Positions 9,383 to 17,960 of a DNA stretch of 64,000 nt are shown piece by piece; the first letter of the stretch is position 1; every line of letters begins with the position of its first letter. Both the position numbers and the translations under genes were made by a program. The stretch is from an uncultured Gammaproteobacteria bacterium (GTDB lineage: Bacteria; Pseudomonadota; Gammaproteobacteria; UBA6429; Thiohalophilaceae): NCBI GenBank assembly GCA_937967995.1, contig CALBTB010000007.1:124001-188000 (forward strand), in the 5' to 3' direction. Under the pieces are notes generated by a model that saw nothing but the letters and a program-made list of their open reading frames with translations, was not told where the DNA came from and made no database searches.

Positions 9383-10430
9383 CACCCACTACCCGATTAG
9401 AGTTTAGTGAAGCGGTAAATTCAATCAGTCTGCGCGTAATTTTGTCGGGTGGTAAAACATCACTGGCAGCATTTAAAGCAATCGCCGCTTTGGGCATACC
9501 AAACACCGCGCAACTTTCCTGGTCCTGGGCCAGTGTTTCGAACCCTTTGTCATGTAATGCCAGCATGCCATTCGCACCATCACGCCCCATACCGGTTAAC
9601 AGGACGCCCAGTGCCTGCCCGTTCCAGTGTGTTGCCACACTTTCGAAAAAAACATTCACTGAGGGCTTGTATGGATAGTCTTTTGGTTCTTCCTGGTATA
9701 ACAGTGTTCCGTTACGGCTCAACTGAATATGTTGTCCGGATCTGGATAAAAAGATTGTGCCAGCGGCAAGATGGTCGCCATGCTGTGCAAGACGAACCGG
9801 AAGTTTTGCCTGATCGTCGAGCCAGTCGGCGAGACCAGCTACGAATTGTTGATCCACATGCTGAACAATGACAATGCAGGCCGGAAAGTCTTCGGGTAAC
9901 TCACTTAACATGCCGGCCAGTACACCCGGACCACCGGTTGAGGCGCCAATTGCGATAAGTTTGCTTTCCTTTCTGACGTGAGCAGACGGGACCAGACTCT
10001 CATCCTGTCTGGGTGTGTCCGCTTTTCGTGGTTTACTGTCTACCAGCTTGCTGATGATTCGAATTTTATGCAACAGGTCCTGTGCGCCATTGGAATCACT
10101 GAATGGGACAAGTACCGGCGTATTGACAGCATCGACAGCACCGGCTGCCATCGCTTCAAATACTTTGCCGGAATGGCCACTAACGGTTGCTGTTACGACC
10201 AGAATCGCACAGGGTGATTGCTGCATGATTTGGCGAGTGGCTTCCACACCATCCATGACTGGCATGAGTAAATCCATAAGGATGAGATCTGGCGTATCAT
10301 TTTCGGCCTGCTGTACCGCTTCCTTGCCGTTATAGGCAACCCAGGCGATATGGTGTTCCTTGCTCGACAGCACAACCCGTTTCAGGGCTTCAACCGCCAT
10401 CAAAGTATCATTGACAATCGCGATTCGCAT
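9375..10430 (-). CDS. wspF: WspF, CheB-like protein-glutamate methylesterase
   Basis: 351 residues: receiver domain (phosphoacceptor Asp in LILMDLLMPVMDG) and a CheB methylesterase domain with the catalytic Ser in GASTGG, His in VQHVDQQF and Asp in GMGRDG. All three triad residues are present. WspF removes methyl groups from the receptor WspA and so damps the system; loss-of-function gives wrinkly-spreader phenotypes in Pseudomonas (established). Located between wspE and wspR in the same order as in Pseudomonas. Confidence 0.95.
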   Translation of the reverse strand: MRIAIVNDTLMAVEALKRVVLSSKEHHIAWVAYNGKEAVQQAENDTPDLILMDLLMPVMDGVEATRQIMQQSPCAILVVTATVSGHSGKVFEAMAAGAVDAVNTPVLVPFSDSNGAQDLLHKIRIISKLVDSKPRKADTPRQDESLVPSAHVRKESKLIAIGASTGGPGVLAGMLSELPEDFPACIVIVQHVDQQFVAGLADWLDDQAKLPVRLAQHGDHLAAGTIFLSRSGQHIQLSRNGTLLYQEEPKDYPYKPSVNVFFESVATHWNGQALGVLLTGMGRDGANGMLALHDKGFETLAQDQESCAVFGMPKAAIALNAASDVLPPDKITRRLIEFTASLNSNRVVGDD

Positions 10431-10448
10431 AATCGTTACACCATTCCG

Positions 10449-13148
10449 TCAGGGTTCACCGATTAATTCAATGACAGCTTCGATCAGTGTGTCATCATGA
10501 AAGCTACCCTTGGTCAGGTAGTAATCGGCACCCACTTCCATACCACGTTCGCGATCTTCCTTGCGATCCTTGTAAGAAACGATAATAACCGGCACATCAC
10601 GAAAGCGATCATCATTCTTGAGCATGCTGACAAACTCAAACCCGTTCATTCGCGGCATGTCGATATCGCTGACGATCAAATCGTAAGAGTTCGTACGCGC
10701 GGCATTCCAGCCATCCATGCCATCCACGGCAACTTCCACCAGATATCCTTTTTCCTGTAACAGGTTGCGTTCCACTTCGCGCACGGTAATTGAATCATCC
10801 ACCACCAGAATGCGTTTGCCCTGTTGCTTCTCGGAAACAGTTTGCTGGTTATCCAGTTTATCGAGGCGCCCGCCGGATAAAATAATATCGATCGAACGCA
10901 ACAGGTCATCTGCATCAAAAATCAGTAAGGGCTCTCCCTGTTCCGTGAGTGATGCAGAACTGATGTCCTTGATTTTTCCCAGTCTGGGATCGAGCGTGTG
11001 TACAACCAGGTTACGTTCGCCGAGAAACTTATCGACAACGATGCCATATTTATTAATTCGATCCCCGAGAATCACAACAGACAACTCATCACTAAATCGG
11101 GGTGACGAATTTTTCGCAAGTATCTGGTTGGCGGTGATCAGACCAATATGCTGGTTTCCGTATGTGAAATATTGCCGGCCTTCCATGGTTTCGATCGACT
11201 GTTTGTTGATTTTGATCGTCTGATCGATGCGGGCAAGCGGAAATGCGTACGGTTCCCCGGCAATGTCGACCAGCAGGGCGCGAATTACTGACAGGGTCAG
11301 GGGTAACTGAAACTGGAATCGTGTTCCTTTGTGCAGTTCGGTGCTGGATCGAATCTGGCCACGCAGTTCCTGAATAACACTGTGTACCACATCCATGCCG
11401 ACGCCACGGCCCGACAATTCCGTCACCGTATCCTTGGTGGAAAAATTCGGCAGGAACATGAAGTCCAGCAGTTCGGACTCGGATAATTTATCCGCCATCT
11501 CCTGAGTCACCATGCCCTTGCTGACAATTTTATCGCGCAGCAGATCCAGATCAATTCCGCGCCCGTCATCCTGTACGGAGATCGAAAGCATACCGGCACT
11601 GTGCATAGCCTCAAGTCGAATCGTACCCTGTGGTGGTTTGCCGGCGGCGGTTCGTTCATCCGGTGTTTCAATACCATGGTCGATGGAATTGCGAATCATG
11701 TGCGTCAGCGGCGCCTGCAGTTTGTCCAGAATATCCCGATCAACCTGGGTGGCCAGTCCGCGAATATCGAGCCTGATATCTTTTTTTAATTTACGCGACA
11801 GATCCCTGACCAGTCGCTGAAAACCCTGCACACCATCAGAGAACGGTCGCATGCGCGCCTGTAATACTTCCCGGTGCAAGCGATGCGACAGGCTGTTGGA
11901 ACGCCGATCGTAGGATTCCAGATCGGCAAGGCGATCATTAAACAGGTCACGGCAGGCATTGGCCCGTAAATGGGCGGCCTGAATATCTTCAATCACCTGT
12001 TCATCCTGATGCTGATCAAACAGTTTTTCACGCAGCCGATCGAGAATGGTCACCAGTTCAGCCTGACGTTTCTTTATTTGTAACAGCGAACTTGAAAACG
12101 GAGTCAGCCAGCGGGTTTGAACCAGTGCTTCGCCGGCCAGACCCTGTAAGTGATTCAGGCTTTCCGCCGTAACACGCACGACTGTATCAGACGCCGCAGC
12201 ATCCGATTGCTGGTTTGATTCATTCGTTGTATTTGGTGCAGGCTCATTGTCATCATTTGACTCTGATAAACTGAATGACAGCGGCTGGCGGGGTGACTGT
12301 TGCAATATGCCGTTAAACGCCGCACTCAGTTCATCAATTTTTGCTGAGTTGTCCTTTACCCACTGTTCGTAATCCGTGGCCGTTGCCTGAGCAAGTGCGA
12401 CCATCATATCCACACCCACCAGCAGAATATCCATGTCTTCGGGTTCGATCTGCAGTTTGCCACCCTGAGCCGCGACAAAAATATCTTCCATAAGGTGCGC
12501 AACATCGACTGAAGTGTTCAGTCCGACCATACGTGCCGCGCCCTTGATGGAATGTGCCGCGCGCATCATGGATTCGATCACTTCAAGATTATTTGGATCG
12601 TTTTCCAGGCTCAGTAAGCCGTCCGACAGAATGTTTGCCTGGTTATCCACTTCCATACGAAACAGGTCCAGCATAGAAAGGTCATCCATGGACGCAGTCT
12701 CGTCGACTTCAGGTTCAGTGGGTTTAACTGTTACCGGTTTAGGTGAAGCGATGAAGGCATTTAACCATTCCGATTTTTCATGGAACGCCGTCTGCTGTTT
12801 ATCCAGCCAGGCCTGCAGATCGGAATCGGCAGCGCGGGTTAAATCAATCAGCAACGATACAATGCTTTGCAATTCCTGAATCGCCGTTTCATCGAGGGAA
12901 GTTTTATGCAACGCGGCATCGGCAAACAGCTGTTCCATTTTCACTGCCATGTCGAAAACCATATCCAGCGAAACAATCTTGGCAGCACCTTTTAATGAGG
13001 TAACGGCCTGCTGCAAGGTATTGAGTTCATCGGCATTGGTCGGGTCCTGCAGCAGGGCACTCAGGCCTTCCAGCAGCACGGACAACTGACTCTGTGCTTC
13101 TATACAGAACAGGTCCAGCATGGGATCGGATTGGCGTGACTGACTCAT
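10449..13148 (-). CDS. wspE: WspE, hybrid CheA-type histidine kinase with two HPt-like domains
   Basis: 899 residues. There are two HPt-like domains in tandem. The first (about 1-110) has Thr50 where the phosphoacceptor His belongs (AVTSLKGAA). The second (about 155-265) has His199 in AAHSIKGAARMVG. Then come the dimerisation helices, a HATPase domain (N box MIRNSIDHGIE, G1 DDGRGID, G2 GRGVGMDVV), a CheW-like domain and a C-terminal receiver (Asp in IVSDIDMPRMNG). It should autophosphorylate His199 and pass phosphate to WspR and WspF. The extra N-terminal HPt-like domain looks like a duplicated, inactivated copy. Overlaps wspD by ATGA. Confidence 0.95.
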   Translation of the reverse strand: MSQSRQSDPMLDLFCIEAQSQLSVLLEGLSALLQDPTNADELNTLQQAVTSLKGAAKIVSLDMVFDMAVKMEQLFADAALHKTSLDETAIQELQSIVSLLIDLTRAADSDLQAWLDKQQTAFHEKSEWLNAFIASPKPVTVKPTEPEVDETASMDDLSMLDLFRMEVDNQANILSDGLLSLENDPNNLEVIESMMRAAHSIKGAARMVGLNTSVDVAHLMEDIFVAAQGGKLQIEPEDMDILLVGVDMMVALAQATATDYEQWVKDNSAKIDELSAAFNGILQQSPRQPLSFSLSESNDDNEPAPNTTNESNQQSDAAASDTVVRVTAESLNHLQGLAGEALVQTRWLTPFSSSLLQIKKRQAELVTILDRLREKLFDQHQDEQVIEDIQAAHLRANACRDLFNDRLADLESYDRRSNSLSHRLHREVLQARMRPFSDGVQGFQRLVRDLSRKLKKDIRLDIRGLATQVDRDILDKLQAPLTHMIRNSIDHGIETPDERTAAGKPPQGTIRLEAMHSAGMLSISVQDDGRGIDLDLLRDKIVSKGMVTQEMADKLSESELLDFMFLPNFSTKDTVTELSGRGVGMDVVHSVIQELRGQIRSSTELHKGTRFQFQLPLTLSVIRALLVDIAGEPYAFPLARIDQTIKINKQSIETMEGRQYFTYGNQHIGLITANQILAKNSSPRFSDELSVVILGDRINKYGIVVDKFLGERNLVVHTLDPRLGKIKDISSASLTEQGEPLLIFDADDLLRSIDIILSGGRLDKLDNQQTVSEKQQGKRILVVDDSITVREVERNLLQEKGYLVEVAVDGMDGWNAARTNSYDLIVSDIDMPRMNGFEFVSMLKNDDRFRDVPVIIVSYKDRKEDRERGMEVGADYYLTKGSFHDDTLIEAVIELIGEP

Positions 13149-13840
13149 GCCAGTTTTTTCTCCAGGCTATAAAACAGTAGCTCGGCATCCAGGCAGGCAA
13201 CTTCAACATCGTCCCATTCCAGAATACCCGTGGTGTACGTGCCGGTTGCCTGCGACAGGGTGGCGGGCGGTTCTTTTAACTGCTGTGGATGGTAACGATG
13301 GGTGCCGCGTACTTCACTGACCAGAAACACGTACTGACTGTGATTGTGCGTGATCGCCATCATACGTTCGTAAATGCGTTTTTTTTCATCCTGACCGGAA
13401 CAGGTTTCCGCCTTTTCGATATTCATTAACTGCCCGAGCGAAAAACAGATACGTAACTGGCCACGCAAATTGACCAGGCCGCGAATTTCCGGTGCGGGGT
13501 GATGTGGAATACTGTGTACGGTGCGTACATCCGTAATCTCATCCACTTTGGCGGTAGGAATTGCCATCCATTCATGACCGAGTCGAAAAACCGTAATGGC
13601 TTCGGTACCGGCTAGTTCCTGTTGTTTGGATTCGGCGTAGACGTTTGCCCAGGTATTTTCATAATCATCCGGCAAAGTGCGATCCAGCATTTGCCGGCCG
13701 GCCGAGGCATACACTTCACAGTTACGGCAATGAATCACATCCGCCAGTTTTTCACAGCGTGGTGTCTGGGTTCCCCACACACCGATGCGGTTCCAGCAGT
13801 CATCAATCTCGATGGTAATTTCCGGTAAGCTGTGACTCAT
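13145..13840 (-). CDS. wspD: WspD, CheW-like coupling protein
   Basis: 231 residues, longer than a minimal CheW. A N-terminal extension of about 75 residues contains CEKLADVIHCRNCEVY, a Cys-containing motif also seen in WspD-like proteins. It is followed by a CheW domain (VFRLGHEWMAIPTAKVDEIT; GLVNLRGQLRICFSLG). It would link receptor WspA to kinase WspE. Start and stop codons overlap both neighbours (ATGA on each side), so translation of wspC, wspD and wspE is coupled. Confidence 0.92.
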   Translation of the reverse strand: MSHSLPEITIEIDDCWNRIGVWGTQTPRCEKLADVIHCRNCEVYASAGRQMLDRTLPDDYENTWANVYAESKQQELAGTEAITVFRLGHEWMAIPTAKVDEITDVRTVHSIPHHPAPEIRGLVNLRGQLRICFSLGQLMNIEKAETCSGQDEKKRIYERMMAITHNHSQYVFLVSEVRGTHRYHPQQLKEPPATLSQATGTYTTGILEWDDVEVACLDAELLFYSLEKKLA

Positions 13841-15102
13841 CGTTGAACCTGCGAATTATTGATACGACTTTTAACGCGTTCGGCACGTTCGCGATAACGC
13901 GCTGCTCCCTGTTCATCACCCATCTCACCGGTCAGTGTCGACAGGTACATCAGGGCGTCATAATGTTTGGGATTCAGGTAGATGACACTTTTCAGATATT
14001 CCGCAGCTTTGACGGAATCACCACTGGCGATCTGGATCAGCGCCAGCAGGTAGTAGGCCCGGCTATTCTGTTTATCGGCTTCAAGATGTTGCAGGCACAG
14101 GGTCTCGGCCTGTGTAAAGCGCCCGGCATCGGCGTGTTGTTCGGCTTCATCAAGGCTCGGCAGCGAAGCCGGTTTTGAAGTAACCGCTTTCGGTACTGAG
14201 GTTGGTGGCGGCGTTGCAACGGCGCGTTTTACCGGCAGCGGTGGTATTTTGCGTTTTGATAACGTTGAAACCCGACGCCGGGCTGGTTTTTTCTGCGTTT
14301 CGGATTGATTTAGATTTTTACGCATCGCAAAGGCTTGTGGATAGCGACGCGACACATGACACTTGTCAGTGTAAATGCCGGTCTCTGCGTGACCCACAAA
14401 CAATATACCGGCCGGTTTTAATAACTTGTACAGCATCTCGGCGGCCTGTTTTTGTGTTGCATGATCAAAATAAATAAGCAGGTTACGGCAGAACACAATG
14501 TCGTAGGCAACACGTGTCATAATGAAATTGTTGTCCAGCAGACTGGCGGTACCAAAGTTGACCATGGCCTTGATCAAAATATCCGGGTAATAGGCGCCGT
14601 TTCGAAAAGTAAAAAACCGGTCCCGCGTAGCGTCCGCTACGCCACGGAATGAATGGTTTCGATAGCACGCTTCCTTACAGCGCTCGATATTTTTTTCACT
14701 GATGTCATAGGCATCGATTTTTACCTGCGACGGCATCAGGCCGGCATCAATGGCGGTAATGGCAATGGAGTAGGCTTCTTCACCGGACGCACAGGGCAAA
14801 CTCAAAACACGCAACGGCCCTTTCGGATCACTTGGCAACCATTCTTCCCTGATGTATTTGGCCAGCATCTTGAACGGGTTGGTGTCACGAAAAAACCAGG
14901 TTTCCGGTACCACCACTTCCTCGATCAATTCCTTGAGCTCCGCCTTGTCCGAATCGAGTTTGCGCTTGTAGGTATCGATATCAAACACATTACAGGCCGA
15001 CATGCGGTGGTTCACAGCGTTTAACACTGACGACGAGCCAATCGATGCGGCATTCAGCCCCATCGCCTTATGAAGAATGTTTTCAATATCAGCCAGTGAC
15101 AT
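13837..15102 (-). CDS. wspC: WspC, CheR-like methyltransferase with TPR tail
   Basis: 421 residues: a CheR methyltransferase domain (about 1-270; SAM motif LSLPCASGEEAYSIA, and VFCRNLLIYFD), a Lys/Arg/Pro-rich linker and C-terminal tetratricopeptide repeats (about 325-415; AYYLLALIQIASGDSVKAAEYL). It should methylate glutamates of WspA using S-adenosylmethionine, opposing WspF. TPR tails are normal for WspC and help target its own receptor. Eight bases separate it from wspB. Confidence 0.94.
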   Translation of the reverse strand: MSLADIENILHKAMGLNAASIGSSSVLNAVNHRMSACNVFDIDTYKRKLDSDKAELKELIEEVVVPETWFFRDTNPFKMLAKYIREEWLPSDPKGPLRVLSLPCASGEEAYSIAITAIDAGLMPSQVKIDAYDISEKNIERCKEACYRNHSFRGVADATRDRFFTFRNGAYYPDILIKAMVNFGTASLLDNNFIMTRVAYDIVFCRNLLIYFDHATQKQAAEMLYKLLKPAGILFVGHAETGIYTDKCHVSRRYPQAFAMRKNLNQSETQKKPARRRVSTLSKRKIPPLPVKRAVATPPPTSVPKAVTSKPASLPSLDEAEQHADAGRFTQAETLCLQHLEADKQNSRAYYLLALIQIASGDSVKAAEYLKSVIYLNPKHYDALMYLSTLTGEMGDEQGAARYRERAERVKSRINNSQVQR

Positions 15103-15110
15103 GGTGGCGA

Positions 15111-15584
15111 CTACTCATTACCGGCCTGGCGCGTGGCAGGTTGAAACAGTAATGCACGTACTGCCTCGGGCAATAACTGGTTAATTTCAATATATTTCAG
15201 CATGCGTCCGTCTTTACGGGTAACTTTGCCCAGGTAGGGTGTATCCGTGAGACTGACACCACAGTCACTGAATTGCTCGGCGGGAATAGTAATTGTTTCG
15301 GTGACTTTTTCTGCAATCAGTCCCAGTGCATGCTCGTCTCCGTTTTGATCGGAATAATTCACCAGGATAATGCGCGAACTCAGTACCTTGTTAAACGGCC
15401 GTGACAGGGTCAACTGGCACAGGTCAATCACCGGTACCGGTCGGCCGCGATAATCGAGCAGGCCACTGACATAGTCGGGGGATTTGGGTAACGGTTGTAT
15501 ACGTGTCAGTGGCAGGATTTCGATAATTTGCCGTGCAGCGACAGCGTATTGATCATTGCCAATGTGGAATGTCAATAACAGCAT
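15111..15584 (-). CDS. wspB: WspB, CheW-like coupling protein
   Basis: 157 residues, a single CheW domain starting LLLTFHIGNDQYAVAARQIIEILPL and containing the usual SGLLDYRGRPVPVIDL. It couples WspA to WspE. Two CheW proteins (WspB and WspD) in one system is normal for Wsp. Located ten bases after wspA. Confidence 0.92.
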   Translation of the reverse strand: MLLLTFHIGNDQYAVAARQIIEILPLTRIQPLPKSPDYVSGLLDYRGRPVPVIDLCQLTLSRPFNKVLSSRIILVNYSDQNGDEHALGLIAEKVTETITIPAEQFSDCGVSLTDTPYLGKVTRKDGRMLKYIEINQLLPEAVRALLFQPATRQAGNE

Positions 15585-15593
15585 GACGCTTCC

Positions 15594-17663
15594 TCAATAC
15601 CGGGTTTTGATCTTGAACTTCGAGACACCGTCCTGCAGTGATCGGGCGGCGGTATGCAGCTGACTGATGGCGCCACTGGACTGGCGTAAGGATTCCGCCG
15701 TTTGTTGCGTGCCTTCACTAAGCTGCGTGATAGATTCGGTAATTTGTTGTGCGCCCAGCGACTGGTTCTGCATGCCTTCGTGGACCATTTCAAATCGCGG
15801 CAACAGCGCCTGCACCTGTTCAATGATGTCTGCCAGTTGCACACCCACGTGACGCACTTCGTCGACACCACGGCGTACTTCCTCGGTAAACTTGTCCATG
15901 CCCATCACACCGGCAGACACCGCTGACTGCATTTCCTTCACCATCTGTTCGATGTCCCAGGTAGCGACGGCAGTTTGATCTGCCAGGCGGCGAATTTCCG
16001 TGGCGACCACCGAGAAACCAACACCGTATTCACCAGCTTTCTCAGCTTCGATGGCCGCATTCAATGAAAGCAGGTTGGTCTGGTCCGCGACCTTGGTAAT
16101 CGTCGTTACCACGCTGTTGATATTGGCGGCCTTTTCACTCAGCACGGATAACTTCGAACCGATGCTGGACGTGGCATCCATCATCTGGTGCATGGTGTTT
16201 TCCATGCTGGCCAGGGCGGACTGGCTGTCTGTTGCGGAATTCGCCGTGGTCTCAGCAACACCGGTGACTTCATCCATGGTGTACACCAGTTCCTGCACGG
16301 TGGCGGCAATTTCTTTTGCGGTGGTGGAAATCTGGTTTGCGGTGGCGGCCTGTTCGGTAACGGTGGCTTCCTGTTGCTTGGCGGTCGCCGCAATTTCTGT
16401 TGAAGACGACGTCACCTGAATACCGGATTTCTGCACACTGGACACCAGTGATGACAGGTTAACGGCCATCATGTTCAATGACGAAATAAGTTGGCCGATT
16501 TCATCCTGCGAGGTTTCTTTCAGATTAACAGTCAGGTCACCGGAAGCAATACGGCCGGTGGCATCCACGGCATCATTAAGTGGCGTAACAATGGCATGAA
16601 TAATTTGCATGGACACCCGGCTGGCTACCAGCACCGCCACAATCAATAACACGATGGAGATAAACAGAATCACAATTACCTGTGTGGTGAGGAAACTGTT
16701 GGCCTCATCGATTTTATTTCGCGAGAGTTTTTCAAGGAATGCCAGTTTCTCGTCGATGGCATTCATAATGGGCGCGATTTCCGTTTTGATGATATGAGAA
16801 TCCTGGCGCCATTCATCGCTGCTGTGAATCTTGTGCAGGGTTTCCAGGTTAGTAAAAAACTCTTTGCTCTTTAACTCTACCTGTTCAATGGAATCCACCT
16901 GGTCGAGAATTAACAGGTCATCATAGTTTCTGATCCTGGTGATGTATTTTTCCACCTGTTCGCGGTACAGGTTGATCTCGTCAATGGATTTTTCACTGCG
17001 ATAGGCCAGGTAGGCGCGCACGCCATTCATGACATTGGTCCAGCTATACCGCAGACTCTCTATGTCGAGCAGTATCTGGCGGCGCTGCGCACTAACCTGT
17101 TCCATAGTCTCGGATTCAATCATCGTGTATAAATTATTGAGAATCACCTGACTGATGGGATTGAGGTGTTTAGCAGCGTAGTCAATCCCGGGGAAATTCT
17201 TGTTGTTGCTATCGGCCAGCTCAAACATGTGTGTTTTGTATTTCTTGAAAGCGGCAATATCGTTTTCGATTTCCAGCACCTTTTGCATGGCCTGGGCGTC
17301 ATCAATAATCGGTTCATGAGATTTGAGTTCGGCAATGGTGTCGTCAATCTTGCCCAATGCCGCAATATAACTTTTCTGGTAAGCCGGTTCCTTGCTCAAC
17401 AGGTACAGACCAAGTGAACCGGAGGCATCCTTGATGTGTTCACTCAGTTTGATAGTGGCAAACACGGTCGGCTCGTGTTCATCAACCACCATGTGAATGT
17501 TGCTGCGAACCATAAAGCCACCGGCCAGTGTGATGAGCACGATGATCAGCATAAACACCAGCACCATGCCAAAACCAAAGCCGAGCTTTTTCTTGATCGA
17601 ATACGTCGCCAGCTTCTCGCTGAGTAACGCATTCAGATTGAAGCGTTTTAGAATTGTTTTCAC
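15594..17663 (-). CDS. wspA: WspA, methyl-accepting chemoreceptor of surface-sensing system
   Basis: 689 residues: cytoplasmic N-terminus, TM1 (about 29-51), periplasmic helical ligand/4HB-type domain, TM2 (about 329-351), HAMP, and the cytoplasmic signalling coiled coil. The tip is VADQTNLLSLNAAIEAEKAG, followed by GFSVVATEIRRLADQT, close to WspA receptors. The start is GTG, preceded by AGGGA at the right distance. It should sense contact or envelope stress and activate WspE. First gene of the operon; a sigma-28-like promoter lies about 70 bases upstream. Confidence 0.94.
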   Translation of the reverse strand: MKTILKRFNLNALLSEKLATYSIKKKLGFGFGMVLVFMLIIVLITLAGGFMVRSNIHMVVDEHEPTVFATIKLSEHIKDASGSLGLYLLSKEPAYQKSYIAALGKIDDTIAELKSHEPIIDDAQAMQKVLEIENDIAAFKKYKTHMFELADSNNKNFPGIDYAAKHLNPISQVILNNLYTMIESETMEQVSAQRRQILLDIESLRYSWTNVMNGVRAYLAYRSEKSIDEINLYREQVEKYITRIRNYDDLLILDQVDSIEQVELKSKEFFTNLETLHKIHSSDEWRQDSHIIKTEIAPIMNAIDEKLAFLEKLSRNKIDEANSFLTTQVIVILFISIVLLIVAVLVASRVSMQIIHAIVTPLNDAVDATGRIASGDLTVNLKETSQDEIGQLISSLNMMAVNLSSLVSSVQKSGIQVTSSSTEIAATAKQQEATVTEQAATANQISTTAKEIAATVQELVYTMDEVTGVAETTANSATDSQSALASMENTMHQMMDATSSIGSKLSVLSEKAANINSVVTTITKVADQTNLLSLNAAIEAEKAGEYGVGFSVVATEIRRLADQTAVATWDIEQMVKEMQSAVSAGVMGMDKFTEEVRRGVDEVRHVGVQLADIIEQVQALLPRFEMVHEGMQNQSLGAQQITESITQLSEGTQQTAESLRQSSGAISQLHTAARSLQDGVSKFKIKTRY

Positions 17664-17733
17664 TTTTGTTCCCTGTTCCGCAAAAATTCTGACCCGGGTG
17701 TGCCCTATATAATAAGTAGAGGGGTACGTATAA

Positions 17734-17760
17734 ATTTCGGCGTGAAATCCAAAAACTTTA
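17734..17760 (-). promoter_or_regulatory. Sigma-28 (FliA)-like promoter for the wsp operon
   Basis: On the minus strand, TAAAGTTT (17760-17753) is followed by exactly 11 bases and then GCCGAAAT (17741-17734). The FliA consensus is TAAAGTTT-N11-GCCGATAA, so the -35 matches 8/8 and the -10 6/8 with ideal spacing. It reads towards wspA, with a leader of roughly 60-70 bases before the GTG. This is a sequence match only; no flagellar gene is in the window. Confidence 0.7.
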
Positions 17761-17960
17761 TAAATATGGGGACGTTAGTAGAGGGGGCGGCGTCTATTCT
17801 GAACTGCTGACACAAACTGGAAAGACCAGAAAATCAGTGATTTATAGCGGCTGCGAAACGGCGTGTTCGGTTTTTGACGCGACAGACACAAGCTATTGAT
17901 AATTCAAGAGATCGCCGCATTAAACCGATATTAGAAGTAGATTATTTTATAGAGTTAGTC

